Below, piece after piece: positions 25,888 to 33,513 of a DNA stretch of 64,000 nucleotides. The first letter of the stretch is position 1. Each line of letters opens with the position of its first letter. A program made the translations under genes and the position numbers. This DNA comes from Chloroflexota bacterium (GTDB lineage: Bacteria; Chloroflexota; Anaerolineae; UBA2200; JACIWT01): positions 1 through 64,000 of the forward strand of contig JACIWT010000007.1 in NCBI GenBank assembly GCA_014360825.1, in the 5' to 3' direction. Under the pieces are notes generated by a model. The model saw nothing but the letters and a program-made list of their open reading frames with translations, was not told where the DNA came from and did not search any database.

Positions 25888-26091
25888 TGCATCTCACCTT
25901 GTATAGAAGATATTCTTGCAATGGCCTATAACACGCACACCCTGTTGTGAACGAATGCGACACATGCACCAAAAGGTCGGTACCAGCTGACGCGGGCAAT
26001 TTTAACAAAGGGTGTGCTCCTCTGGCAACACGGCTGTAGCAACAACTTCACCAGGGGAAGCACCACCTCGGGCCAATTTAGCCTATATAAA
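25888..26091 (-). other. Structured leader of tyrS, class not recognised
   Basis: About 200 nt of untranslated leader lie between the predicted tyrS promoter and its ATG. A 9-nt inverted repeat (25935-25943 with 26009-26017) would close a ~65-nt loop, which contains TGGTACCG and a self-complementary GGTCGGTACC/GGTACCGACC pair. TGGTACC matches the core of the T-box bulge, but its flanks (AGGG..., ...GCG) do not match and no terminator with a U-run follows. I therefore mark it only as a candidate regulatory leader. No protein gene is seen here. Confidence 0.35.
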
Positions 26092-26120
26092 AGTATATCA
26101 TAGGAACCCTATCGAGGCAA
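26092..26120 (-). promoter_or_regulatory. Predicted promoter of tyrS
   Basis: Minus-strand TTGCCT (26115-26120), 17-nt spacer, TATACT (26092-26097). Four of six -35 bases match consensus. The ~140 nt between this and the divergent promoter at 26258 show no gene. Confidence 0.55.
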
Positions 26121-26257
26121 AAAACTCTTAGTTCCGAGGTCCGCCTATTTACATACCATAGCCGAGAGCATTGCCTACGCTGAAAAAAACCATAACGGCG
26201 CTGATTTGCAGTGACCGGATCGGAATGAAGGCCTGTTTGCTACACGACAGCCTTTAT

Positions 26258-26286
26258 TTGACCGCGGAAGGCGAGCGTGATATAAT
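26258..26286 (+). promoter_or_regulatory. Promoter of the ERF-like gene
   Basis: TTGACC (26258-26263), 17-nt spacer, TATAAT (26281-26286); GGAGGTGGG precedes the ATG at 26327. Confidence 0.8.
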
Positions 26287-26326
26287 ATATTAGAACGCTT
26301 GTTCGGAATCTCCGTGGAGGTGGGAA

Positions 26327-27061
26327 ATGAAACGCGAAGAAGTACTGGCCATCTGCCGCAAGGCCCCAGATGTGGGTAAAGTAAAGCATGAGGATTTCGT
26401 AGATTACGTCGTTGTTTTGGAAACACCTCGCCGGATCGAAGGTGATTGGGTGATGGTGGAGACAGCGTACATGGCAGTGGACGGGAAACTGGCTATGGCC
26501 AACATGGATCATCGGCTGCAGGGCAAGCGGCTCGACTTCGAAGACCCAATTGTGCTGGTGGATAACGAGGAACAGTTGACTTTGATGGTCATCATCAATA
26601 GTGAGATCTACGGACGTCGACATGGCATCGCCACCTCGCGGAAGGTTGGCGGGACGGCTACGGAGGAGGCTTTCCCGTGGGAGGTAGCGGAGACATCGGC
26701 CATCGGGCGAGCACTCTCTGCAATGGGCTACGGTCTATTGCCAGGGGCAGGCTTGGCCTCGGCGGATGATATGCTACGCGTTGCCGCGTACGAAAAAGAG
26801 GCGGCCCGACGTCCTCGCAGCGTGGTCAAGCCGCCAGTTGCCTCACAGCGCAGGCCTCGCCAATCATCTGCGTTCCAGCGACGCAAGTTGGTGGAGATGT
26901 ACAGCGAGGTGTACGAAGTTCCCGAAGACAAAGCTCAGACAGCTCTAAATGAGGCGTTCCAGCAACAATTTGGACACGGTTTGGAAGAGGCTACTTATGA
27001 CGAAGGGGTTAAAATGACCGCCTGGTTGTTGCGGGAAAGGAAAGAAAAGGGGAAAGGTTGA
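26327..27061 (+). CDS. Conserved protein with ERF/Rad52-like signature (putative ssDNA annealing)
   Basis: A 244-residue soluble protein with no signal peptide. Residues ~25-140 look like one alpha/beta domain that ends in WEVAETSAIGRALSAMGYG (118-136). The pattern ETSA-x-GRAL-xxx-GYG recurs in phage-type ERF/Rad52-like single-strand annealing proteins and related phage proteins. That is the only functional hint, so the call is tentative. A basic linker (RRPRSVVKPPVASQRRPRQ) leads to a C-terminal helical segment (~175-235). It has its own strong promoter and GGAGGTGGG before ATG 26327. No other phage genes are nearby, so it is probably a resident chromosomal gene. Confidence 0.45.
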   Translation: MKREEVLAICRKAPDVGKVKHEDFVDYVVVLETPRRIEGDWVMVETAYMAVDGKLAMANMDHRLQGKRLDFEDPIVLVDNEEQLTLMVIINSEIYGRRHGIATSRKVGGTATEEAFPWEVAETSAIGRALSAMGYGLLPGAGLASADDMLRVAAYEKEAARRPRSVVKPPVASQRRPRQSSAFQRRKLVEMYSEVYEVPEDKAQTALNEAFQQQFGHGLEEATYDEGVKMTAWLLRERKEKGKG

Positions 27062-27077
27062 TCGGTTGCTATCAAAT

Positions 27078-27106
27078 TTGACAAAGCCGCTGAAACACGG
27101 TAGCCT
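27078..27106 (+). promoter_or_regulatory. Weak promoter candidate ahead of the stalk protein
   Basis: A perfect TTGACA (27078-27083) with a 17-nt spacer faces a poor -10 (TAGCCT, 27101-27106). It may give separate transcription of the surface-protein and glycan genes. Confidence 0.3.
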
Positions 27107-27140
27107 GGAGAACGCAAAATCTGGAGCGAGGAAGCAGCCC

Positions 27141-28181
27141 ATGTGGAAGCGTCACATTCTTGTCTGTGGATTCTCAGCATTGCTGTTCCTTTCCACCGGT
27201 TTTCTGACACACGCCGACTGTCCCGACAACCGAGCGGTCAATAGCACCTTCGAGGAGGGAGCACGAAAGACCGAAGGCGAGGGCACCAGCCTTTCATCAG
27301 CAGTTGCCAACGGCTGGTATCCCTGGGCCATTTTAGGCGATGCTACCATTAATCGCGAACCTGAGTTTAAACTTGAGGATACGGATCTTTCACCCAGCCG
27401 ATACCGGGCGCACAGTGGTCGTTACTCGCAGAAATTTTTCACCACTTTTGGTACGCATACCGCTGGGTTCTACCAGCGGATTCCTGCGCCAGCGGGGAGC
27501 ACTGTCCATTTTTCTATCTGGGTGCAAATCTACACCGGCGAGGAGGAATTGCGCTCCGGTGGAGAGTTCATTTCGGACCTGCGTCGCCCCGGCAATTATC
27601 GAGTGTATGTGGGCATAGACCCTTGTGGCAACACCCCGTCCGGCTTTGGTGCGCCGCCACCGGATAGTGTGATCTGGTCAGAGCCAGTGATAGACCGCGA
27701 GACACGCCGTGAAAGCCCCGATGGTGTTATCTACGATGCCTGGGTACAACTGAGTGTTTCGGCTCCTGCTCAGTCAGATTACATTACGGTATACACTAGA
27801 GGCCAGCCCGAGTTCCCCGTGAAGCACAATGACTCCTTCTGGGACGACGCTTGCGTGATCATTGAGATCCCTCCGTCACCCACCCCTCGACCGACCAACA
27901 CAACTCTGCCCACGGAGCCACCGACAGCGACCCCACTACCCACTGAGACGCCCCAACCAACTAAGACTTTGGCGCCATCACTCACACCAGTACCAAGCCC
28001 TTTGCCATCTACGACACCGGCTCCATCGCCAACGGTGATTGCTAGCGCTTCGGTTATTCCCACCCCACCGTTGTCAGGCGAGCAGAGTGCCAGTGATGAA
28101 ATATTCCAGTGGCTGGCAATCTTTCTCTTGGCTGTGGCCACGATTTTCCTTTTCCTGGCTATCCGCCCGCGGAAGCACTAA
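27141..28181 (+). CDS. Secreted, membrane-anchored protein with Pro/Thr-rich stalk
   Basis: A 346-residue protein. Signal peptide MWKRHILVCGFSALLFLST; the mature part starts near ADCPDNRAVN. Residues ~25-245 look like a beta-sandwich, carbohydrate-binding-like domain (NSTFEEGA, HSGRYSQKFFTTFG, PAGSTVHFSIWVQIY). Then come ~65 residues rich in Pro, Thr and Ser (TPLPTETPQPTKT) and a C-terminal helix IFQWLAIFLLAVATIFLFLAI with the basic tail RPRKH. No LPXTG motif is present. ATG 27141 has GAGGAAG upstream; 25 further in-frame codons upstream precede the signal peptide and are unlikely. It heads the glycan cluster, whose first gene begins 5 nt after its stop. Ligand unknown. Confidence 0.7.
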   Translation: MWKRHILVCGFSALLFLSTGFLTHADCPDNRAVNSTFEEGARKTEGEGTSLSSAVANGWYPWAILGDATINREPEFKLEDTDLSPSRYRAHSGRYSQKFFTTFGTHTAGFYQRIPAPAGSTVHFSIWVQIYTGEEELRSGGEFISDLRRPGNYRVYVGIDPCGNTPSGFGAPPPDSVIWSEPVIDRETRRESPDGVIYDAWVQLSVSAPAQSDYITVYTRGQPEFPVKHNDSFWDDACVIIEIPPSPTPRPTNTTLPTEPPTATPLPTETPQPTKTLAPSLTPVPSPLPSTTPAPSPTVIASASVIPTPPLSGEQSASDEIFQWLAIFLLAVATIFLFLAIRPRKH

Positions 28182-28185
28182 CAGA

Positions 28186-29367
28186 GTGTCTGAACCCTTT
28201 GTTCGCCAACCAACCGAACTTCAAAGCACGCGTCACCGCATCCTGTTCGTGATCCCCTCGTTAGGAGGTGGGGGTGCAGAGCGAGCCTGTATCAATATCT
28301 TGAGGGGCCTGGATCAAGAGTGGTTCGAGTGTGCCCTTTGCTTGTTTGCCAAAGAGGGTGCTTTCCTATCTGAGGTGCCGCCGGGCCTTCGTTCCTATGA
28401 TCTACGCGGTCGCGTTCAATACGATCTGCGTCTGATTCCCCGGTTGTCCCGGATAGTACGCCATGAGCGACCTAGTGTGGTGCTTAGTTTCCTGCGCTAT
28501 GCCAATGCTATTACAGTGTTAGCAGCCGCTTTCTCCCGCCCGCGTCCGGTCATTGTACTCAACGAGCAGAATTATCCCAGTGCAGAAATGCCCCGCTTCC
28601 GCTGGTTAAGATTCAGACGGACCGCAATACGCCGCCTCTACGCACAGGCCGATGTTATCACCGCCATCTCGGAAGGTGTGGCTAGCGACCTGACGACCAC
28701 ATTCCATGTGCCTCACAGTAGAATCGCCGTGATACCCAACCCAGTTGACGTGAACCGCATTCGGCTGTTGGCCCAAGAACCGGTGGACCATCCATGGTTC
28801 AACGGTGATGCGCCAGTGATCATCGCCGTTGGCCGATTGGAAGCACAGAAGGGATACCCTGACCTTATCGAGGCCTTTTCCATATTGCAGCGCGATGTGC
28901 CCGCCCGACTAGTAGTCCTGGGTGAAGGGTCCCAGAGAGAAGCACTGGAAGAATTGGCGCGTGAAAAACGGCTCGAGGACAAAGTAGTTTTCTGGGGCTT
29001 CCAGTCAAATCCCTATCGTTTTATGGCTCGCGCGGATGTTTTTGCTCTTTCCTCACTTTACGAAGGTTTCGGCAACGTAATTGTAGAGGCTCTGGCTCTC
29101 GGCCTACCTGTGGTGGCTACTGACTGTCAGTCTGGTCCCGCGGAAATCCTGGAGGGAGGGCGTTATGGGATGCTTGTGCCGGTGGGCCAACCGGATGCGA
29201 TGGCCGAGGCCTTACGCTGCATCTTGCTGGACTCCGCACTAAGAGAACGACTGCGACGTGAGGGTCCCGCGCGGGCAGCCAACTTTGATTTACCCGTCAT
29301 TGTAGAGCGTTACCATCATTTATTATCCGGTCTCCTGGAAGCAAGGGCGTCGAAATGCGCATCCTAA
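28186..29367 (+). CDS. Glycosyltransferase family 4 protein
   Basis: A 393-residue retaining GT-B transferase. The N-terminal half starts ILFVIPSLGGGGAERACINILRGL, a form common in GT4 enzymes of polysaccharide clusters. The donor-binding half has VIAVGRLEAQKGYPDLIEAF, then LVVLGEGSQREALEELA and the E-x7-E motif SLYEGFGNVIVEALALGLPVVATDC. GTG 28186 is inferred because the frame upstream runs through the previous gene; the ribosome-binding site is weak. The next gene overlaps its end by 13 nt. The sugar and acceptor are unknown. Confidence 0.85.
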   Translation: MSEPFVRQPTELQSTRHRILFVIPSLGGGGAERACINILRGLDQEWFECALCLFAKEGAFLSEVPPGLRSYDLRGRVQYDLRLIPRLSRIVRHERPSVVLSFLRYANAITVLAAAFSRPRPVIVLNEQNYPSAEMPRFRWLRFRRTAIRRLYAQADVITAISEGVASDLTTTFHVPHSRIAVIPNPVDVNRIRLLAQEPVDHPWFNGDAPVIIAVGRLEAQKGYPDLIEAFSILQRDVPARLVVLGEGSQREALEELAREKRLEDKVVFWGFQSNPYRFMARADVFALSSLYEGFGNVIVEALALGLPVVATDCQSGPAEILEGGRYGMLVPVGQPDAMAEALRCILLDSALRERLRREGPARAANFDLPVIVERYHHLLSGLLEARASKCAS

Positions 29368-30494
29368 TCACCACAGACATCTTCCCGCCCGATGTGGGTG
29401 GCCCGGCCACCTACGTGCCGCTCATTGCGGCACAACTCACAGCGCGCGGACACGAGGTCCATGTCCTGACTTACAGTCAGGATCATAGCGTTCCGGGAGA
29501 CATGGATTATCCATTCCGCATCCAACGAGTGGTCATTAGAGGTTCGCGCCCTGCACGTTTTTGGCGGGTGGCCCGGCTGATCGCCCAATGGGGCCGAGAG
29601 GCTGACGTGTGGTATGTCAATGGCATGGGGTTGGAGGCTCGGCTGGCCGATCCACTGCGAAGAGTGCCTGTCGTGGCCAAGGTTGTGGGCGATATCGCCT
29701 GGGAGCGAGCGTTTCTCCGCGGTTGGGTACATGATGACATCGAAATGTTCCAATGTTGCCGTTACCCGCCGTGGGTAGAACTGCTGAAATGGCGACGCAA
29801 CGCCATGTACGATGGAGTGCAGCGGGTAATCGCCCCTAGTAAATACCTCGCTCGCATCGTCGCTGGTTGGGGTGTGATGGCCTCGCGAATTGAGGTCATT
29901 CACAATGCCTTTGCGCCTCTGGCAACCTTGCCAAAACCGAAAGCCATAGCGTTGGGAGCGGATCGCATCATTGTCACCGCCTGTCGCCTGGTCCCGTGGA
30001 AGGGGGTGGATGGGATCTTAGAAGCGCTGGCTGGCCTGTCTAACGTAGGATTGGTGGTGATCGGTGAGGGGCCGATGCGAGCGGAATGGGAGGCGATGGC
30101 TAAGGCTCTGGATCTGAGCCGCCGCGTCTTGTTCACAGGGGCTATACGGCGAGAAGAACTCTACCAGTACATGGCCGCTGCGGATGTTTTTGTGTTGAAT
30201 TCGCGGTATGAGGGCTTGCCTCATATCGTGCTGGAAGCCGCTGCGGCAGGGCTCCCGGTTGTCGCTGCGGATGCTGGTGGGACGGGAGAGGTTGTAATGG
30301 ACGGCGTGTCTGGACTTCTGGTGCCGCCAGGGGACACCTTATCACTGCAGGCAACCTTAATGCGTCTTCTCTCCGATGAATCACTGCGAAGACGATTAGT
30401 GGAGGGTGCGCGAGCGCAGTTGGCCAACTTCAGCCTGGCACAAATGGTAGAGCGGACCGAGACAGTCCTTTCAGAGGCAGTGTCACAACGATGA
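29355..30494 (+). CDS. Glycosyltransferase family 4 protein
   Basis: A 379-residue GT-B enzyme. Start MRILITTDIFPPDVGGPATYV is typical of GT4. The donor half shows TACRLVPWKGVDGILEAL, VVIGEGPMRAEWEAMA and the E-x7-E motif SRYEGLPHIVLEAAAAGLPVVA, then GGTGEVVMDGVSGLLVPPGD. It overlaps the previous gene by 13 nt and shares ATGA with the next, so translation is coupled along the cluster. The three successive GT4 genes differ in sequence and do not look like recent duplicates. Donor sugar not predictable. Confidence 0.87.
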   Translation: MRILITTDIFPPDVGGPATYVPLIAAQLTARGHEVHVLTYSQDHSVPGDMDYPFRIQRVVIRGSRPARFWRVARLIAQWGREADVWYVNGMGLEARLADPLRRVPVVAKVVGDIAWERAFLRGWVHDDIEMFQCCRYPPWVELLKWRRNAMYDGVQRVIAPSKYLARIVAGWGVMASRIEVIHNAFAPLATLPKPKAIALGADRIIVTACRLVPWKGVDGILEALAGLSNVGLVVIGEGPMRAEWEAMAKALDLSRRVLFTGAIRREELYQYMAAADVFVLNSRYEGLPHIVLEAAAAGLPVVAADAGGTGEVVMDGVSGLLVPPGDTLSLQATLMRLLSDESLRRRLVEGARAQLANFSLAQMVERTETVLSEAVSQR

Positions 30495-31627
30495 ATGTGC
30501 TGATGATGGGTTTTGACCCCACTTCTCTTGTGGACGATCCTGCCGTTGGCGACACACGACAGCGGTTGTTTCATTATGCCAGCGAGTTGGATCGCCGCGC
30601 GCCTGGCAGCCAGTTGCACGTGATCATCCGCACATCGCACAGGGCAAGGCTAGCCCCCAAGCGATTTGAACCCAACCTCTTTCTATATCCCGCGAACTCC
30701 AGGCCCGGCGCTTTTATCCTGGACGCCTATCGGCTCAGTAGCCATCTAGTCTGGGAGAAAGGCGTGACGCTGGTGACAACACAGTCGCCCTTCAGCGATG
30801 GGCTGACAGGCTATTTGCTGAAAAGGCAATATGGCATCAGACTACTTGTCCAACTCCACACCTGCACTCTCGATGACCCCTTCTGGCTGGCTGAAAACCG
30901 ACTCCATCCCTGGCGGCGGAGACTGGGGCTTTTCGTGCTGCGACACAGCGATGGTGTGCGAGTTGTATCGGCACGGGCTCAGCGTTGGCTAACTGAGACG
31001 GTGGGATTGCCTCCAGAGCGCGTGTATCTCAACCCGGTGAGCGTATCGTTGACCGGAGATAACAAGATGGGCTACAATCCAGGTGGATATGTGCTTTTCG
31101 TAGGCGGGCTCAAGCCTGAAAAAGATATCTGTACTTTACTGTGTGCCTTCGCTCTGGTACGCAAAGCACTCCCCAGCGCCCGAATGATGGTAGTGGGTGA
31201 TGGGCCAGAGGCAACCGCCCTGCGACGGAAAGCCAGCGAATTGGGCATATCTGAGGCGGTGGAGTGGGCAGGAAACATTCCCTATCAACAACTCGCCTCT
31301 TATTACTCCAAGGCCTCGGTTTTTGTACTACCGTCAGTTTATGAATCATTTGGCCGAGTGTTAATCGAGGCATTGAGTTTTGGCGTGCCTGTAGTCTCCA
31401 CTGACACAGAAGGCGGAACGGAGATAGTTCGTGATGGGATCACGGGCTTCATTGTGCCCCGCCAAGACTGTGAGACGATGGCTCAACGCATCACCTACTT
31501 GCTCTCGCACCCTGCGGAGGCAGAGCGTATGGGTGCAGCAGGTCGCGAGGAGATCAGATCTCGCTACGATGCCCAGCGACTTCGGAGGGAGTTGATAGAC
31601 ATCTGGTTCCAGGTGGCCGCACGGTGA
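30491..31627 (+). CDS. Glycosyltransferase family 4 protein
   Basis: A 378-residue GT-B enzyme. Its N-terminus (MNVLMMGFDPTSLVDDPAVGD) is less typical, but VTTQSPFSDGLTGYLLKRQYGIRLLVQLH and the donor half (FVGGLKPEKDICTLLCAF, MVVGDGPEATALRRKASELG, PSVYESFGRVLIEALSFGVPVV with the E-x7-E pair) place it in GT4. It starts in an ATGA overlap with the upstream gene and ends in a GTGA overlap with the next. It lacks membrane helices and should act on a lipid-linked acceptor at the cytoplasmic face. Confidence 0.86.
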   Translation: MNVLMMGFDPTSLVDDPAVGDTRQRLFHYASELDRRAPGSQLHVIIRTSHRARLAPKRFEPNLFLYPANSRPGAFILDAYRLSSHLVWEKGVTLVTTQSPFSDGLTGYLLKRQYGIRLLVQLHTCTLDDPFWLAENRLHPWRRRLGLFVLRHSDGVRVVSARAQRWLTETVGLPPERVYLNPVSVSLTGDNKMGYNPGGYVLFVGGLKPEKDICTLLCAFALVRKALPSARMMVVGDGPEATALRRKASELGISEAVEWAGNIPYQQLASYYSKASVFVLPSVYESFGRVLIEALSFGVPVVSTDTEGGTEIVRDGITGFIVPRQDCETMAQRITYLLSHPAEAERMGAAGREEIRSRYDAQRLRRELIDIWFQVAAR

Positions 31628-32817
31628 CGAAACTGGTATATGTCCTGCCGGTATATGATGAGTACTCGTCCGAACACTTCTACCATCTCTACGGGTTTCT
31701 GGACAAACTCTCCAAGCGCGGAGATATCTTGATTTTCATTGAGCGATGTGTCAATCCCCCACAGTTCCCGGCCGGGGCAAGAGTGTATTACCGCCGTACC
31801 CACTGGCCAGTGATGAGTCTCCTGGAAACATTTCTGGTTTTGCTATCCGCCCGGTTGCGAGGGTACAATCGTTTCTACGTTCACTATTCGCTATCGGCTG
31901 CCTTTCTATGCGGTGTACTGACACGACTGACGGGCGGTATTTCATACTATTGGCATTGCGGACATCCAACAGAGTTCCTGCCCAAGTGCGTACGTAGTTT
32001 AGAGGATATTAAGTGCTGGCTACGCAATGGGCCATTATTAAGTTGGACCCTGCGGATCGTCCATTATCTCGTAACAGGCTCGCCAAAAATGGCGCGCTAT
32101 TACAGTCAAGTTTATGGAGTGTCTCTGGAGCGAATTCGAGTGATGCCCAATTGGGTAGATTTAGATCGATTTTCTGGGTTGCCCTCAAAGGAAGCCTTGC
32201 GCACTGAACTAAGATTACCTCAAAACGTGCCAATGGTCCTTTTCTTGCATCGCCTGGTCGAGCGCAAGGGAGCACATTATCTGGTGCCCATTGCCCGCTT
32301 GGTAACGGAAAAGCGGCGAATGCTGTTCCTGATCGCCGGTGATGGACCTTACCGCGCCCGTTTGGAAGTGGAAATCAAGGATGCTGGGCTGGAGGGTTCA
32401 TTTCGTCTGATCGGTTGGGTGCCCAATCGCGAGGTGATGCGCTATTTTGGTGCTGCCGACGTTTATATCATGCCCTCAGAGGAGGAAGGTTTCCCGCGCA
32501 CACTCTTGGAGGCCATGGCGGCAGGTTGTCCTTTTGTGGCAACAGACGTGGGAGGCGTGCGGGATGTGGTTACACCATCGCAAAGGAAGTTCGTCGTGCC
32601 CAAGGGGGAACCAGTCCTATTTGCTGAGGCGTTGGATTGCCTGTTGGACGATGAGACTTTACGCCGTCATCTGGCTGTTGACGGGATGACTCGGGTGCAA
32701 GATTTCTCACAGGAGCGGGTAGTCGAGATTTTCTTAGACTTGCTCGGAGGCCAAGAGGCTGCCCTACATGCGGACATATGGGCGGAGTCGAACAACGCGA
32801 ATGTTGCACCCTCGTAG
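31624..32817 (+). CDS. Glycosyltransferase family 4 protein
   Basis: A 397-residue GT-B enzyme beginning at GTG 31624, which overlaps the preceding stop (GTGA). Segments WHCGHPTEFLPKCV and VTGSPKMARYYSQVYGV fit the acceptor half; the donor half shows LFLHRLVERKGAHYLVPIA, LIAGDGPYRARLEVEI and PSEEEGFPRTLLEAMAAGCPFVATDVGGV. A hydrophobic patch near residues 60-75 and 90-105 suggests membrane association. Fourth in the coupled glycosyltransferase series. Confidence 0.86.
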   Translation: MTKLVYVLPVYDEYSSEHFYHLYGFLDKLSKRGDILIFIERCVNPPQFPAGARVYYRRTHWPVMSLLETFLVLLSARLRGYNRFYVHYSLSAAFLCGVLTRLTGGISYYWHCGHPTEFLPKCVRSLEDIKCWLRNGPLLSWTLRIVHYLVTGSPKMARYYSQVYGVSLERIRVMPNWVDLDRFSGLPSKEALRTELRLPQNVPMVLFLHRLVERKGAHYLVPIARLVTEKRRMLFLIAGDGPYRARLEVEIKDAGLEGSFRLIGWVPNREVMRYFGAADVYIMPSEEEGFPRTLLEAMAAGCPFVATDVGGVRDVVTPSQRKFVVPKGEPVLFAEALDCLLDDETLRRHLAVDGMTRVQDFSQERVVEIFLDLLGGQEAALHADIWAESNNANVAPS

Positions 32818-32822
32818 AGAGT

Positions 32823-33464
32823 ATGAAGATGAGAGATACCCAAGTCGTATCTATGATCCGAGCCAGGCCCGCTGCTGCCGTCACCAAGGCACTGTATTCC
32901 ACACGATATGCTATGGCGTTATTCCGCGAGAGGGGATGCCGCCGAGTGCTTGATGTGGGATGCGGCGAAGCTTACCTTGAGAAGACGGAACCCGAGCGCT
33001 ACGTTGGGTTAGATATTGAGCACCTACGACTAAGTGAGGCCCGCGGGCTGGGGGCGCGTAATCTAGTGCTCGGGAGTGCACAGCATTTGCCCTTTCGCGA
33101 TGAGGTTTTCGACGGGGTACTGGCAAAGGACGTATTGGAGCACTTTTACTTAGAAGAGGCATTTGCTTTCCTCCACGAAGTGCGTCGCGTCTTGCGTCGT
33201 GGTGGCATCTTCGTTGTCACCACCACAAGGGCCGATCAGAGTTTCTGGGATAAGCCCGACCATGTTCGCCCCTACTCTAATAAATGGGTGCGACGAGTGC
33301 TGACTCAAGAGATGGATGCTTTTGAAGTGCTTGACGCGCGCGAACTCTCTGCTGGTATACCGGGTTTCGGGCGATTGGGTTTAGAACCATTGGCCCACGC
33401 CCTGGCCAACTATCTTGGTATCCGAGTAGGACACGGGATAATCAGTCTCATCCGTCGGGTCTGA
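32823..33464 (+). CDS. SAM-dependent methyltransferase (class I)
   Basis: A 213-residue protein of the Methyltransf_11 type. SAM-binding motif I is RVLDVGCGEAYL, the acidic end of beta-2 is YVGLDIEHLRL, and motif IV is FDGVLAKDVLEHFYLEEAFAFLHEVRRVLRRGGIFVVTT. ATG 32823 (or 32829) follows the preceding gene by a few bases, with a poor ribosome-binding site; the open frame extends back to 32778 inside the previous gene. In a glycan cluster such enzymes often O-methylate a sugar, but the acceptor cannot be read here. Confidence 0.8.
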   Translation: MKMRDTQVVSMIRARPAAAVTKALYSTRYAMALFRERGCRRVLDVGCGEAYLEKTEPERYVGLDIEHLRLSEARGLGARNLVLGSAQHLPFRDEVFDGVLAKDVLEHFYLEEAFAFLHEVRRVLRRGGIFVVTTTRADQSFWDKPDHVRPYSNKWVRRVLTQEMDAFEVLDARELSAGIPGFGRLGLEPLAHALANYLGIRVGHGIISLIRRV

Positions 33465-33513
33465 GGAACAGTCAAAACGTGTCAGCCAGCTTGTGGTAAG
33501 AAGGCCAGCGAAC

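Noticed and set aside
25960-26000. A standard T-box riboswitch upstream of tyrS
   Set aside because: Only TGGTACCG matches; the flanking T-box bases and a downstream intrinsic terminator are missing. Kept only as a candidate structured leader.
27870-28080. Short tandem repeats resembling a CRISPR or microsatellite array
   Set aside because: The repeats are codon-level Pro/Thr/Ser repetition of the stalk in the surface protein; there are no uniform spacers or direct repeats.
28039-28185. An earlier start for the first GT4 protein, overlapping the stalk gene
   Set aside because: The 49 extra codons run through the transmembrane tail of the previous gene in another frame and do not resemble GT4 N-termini.
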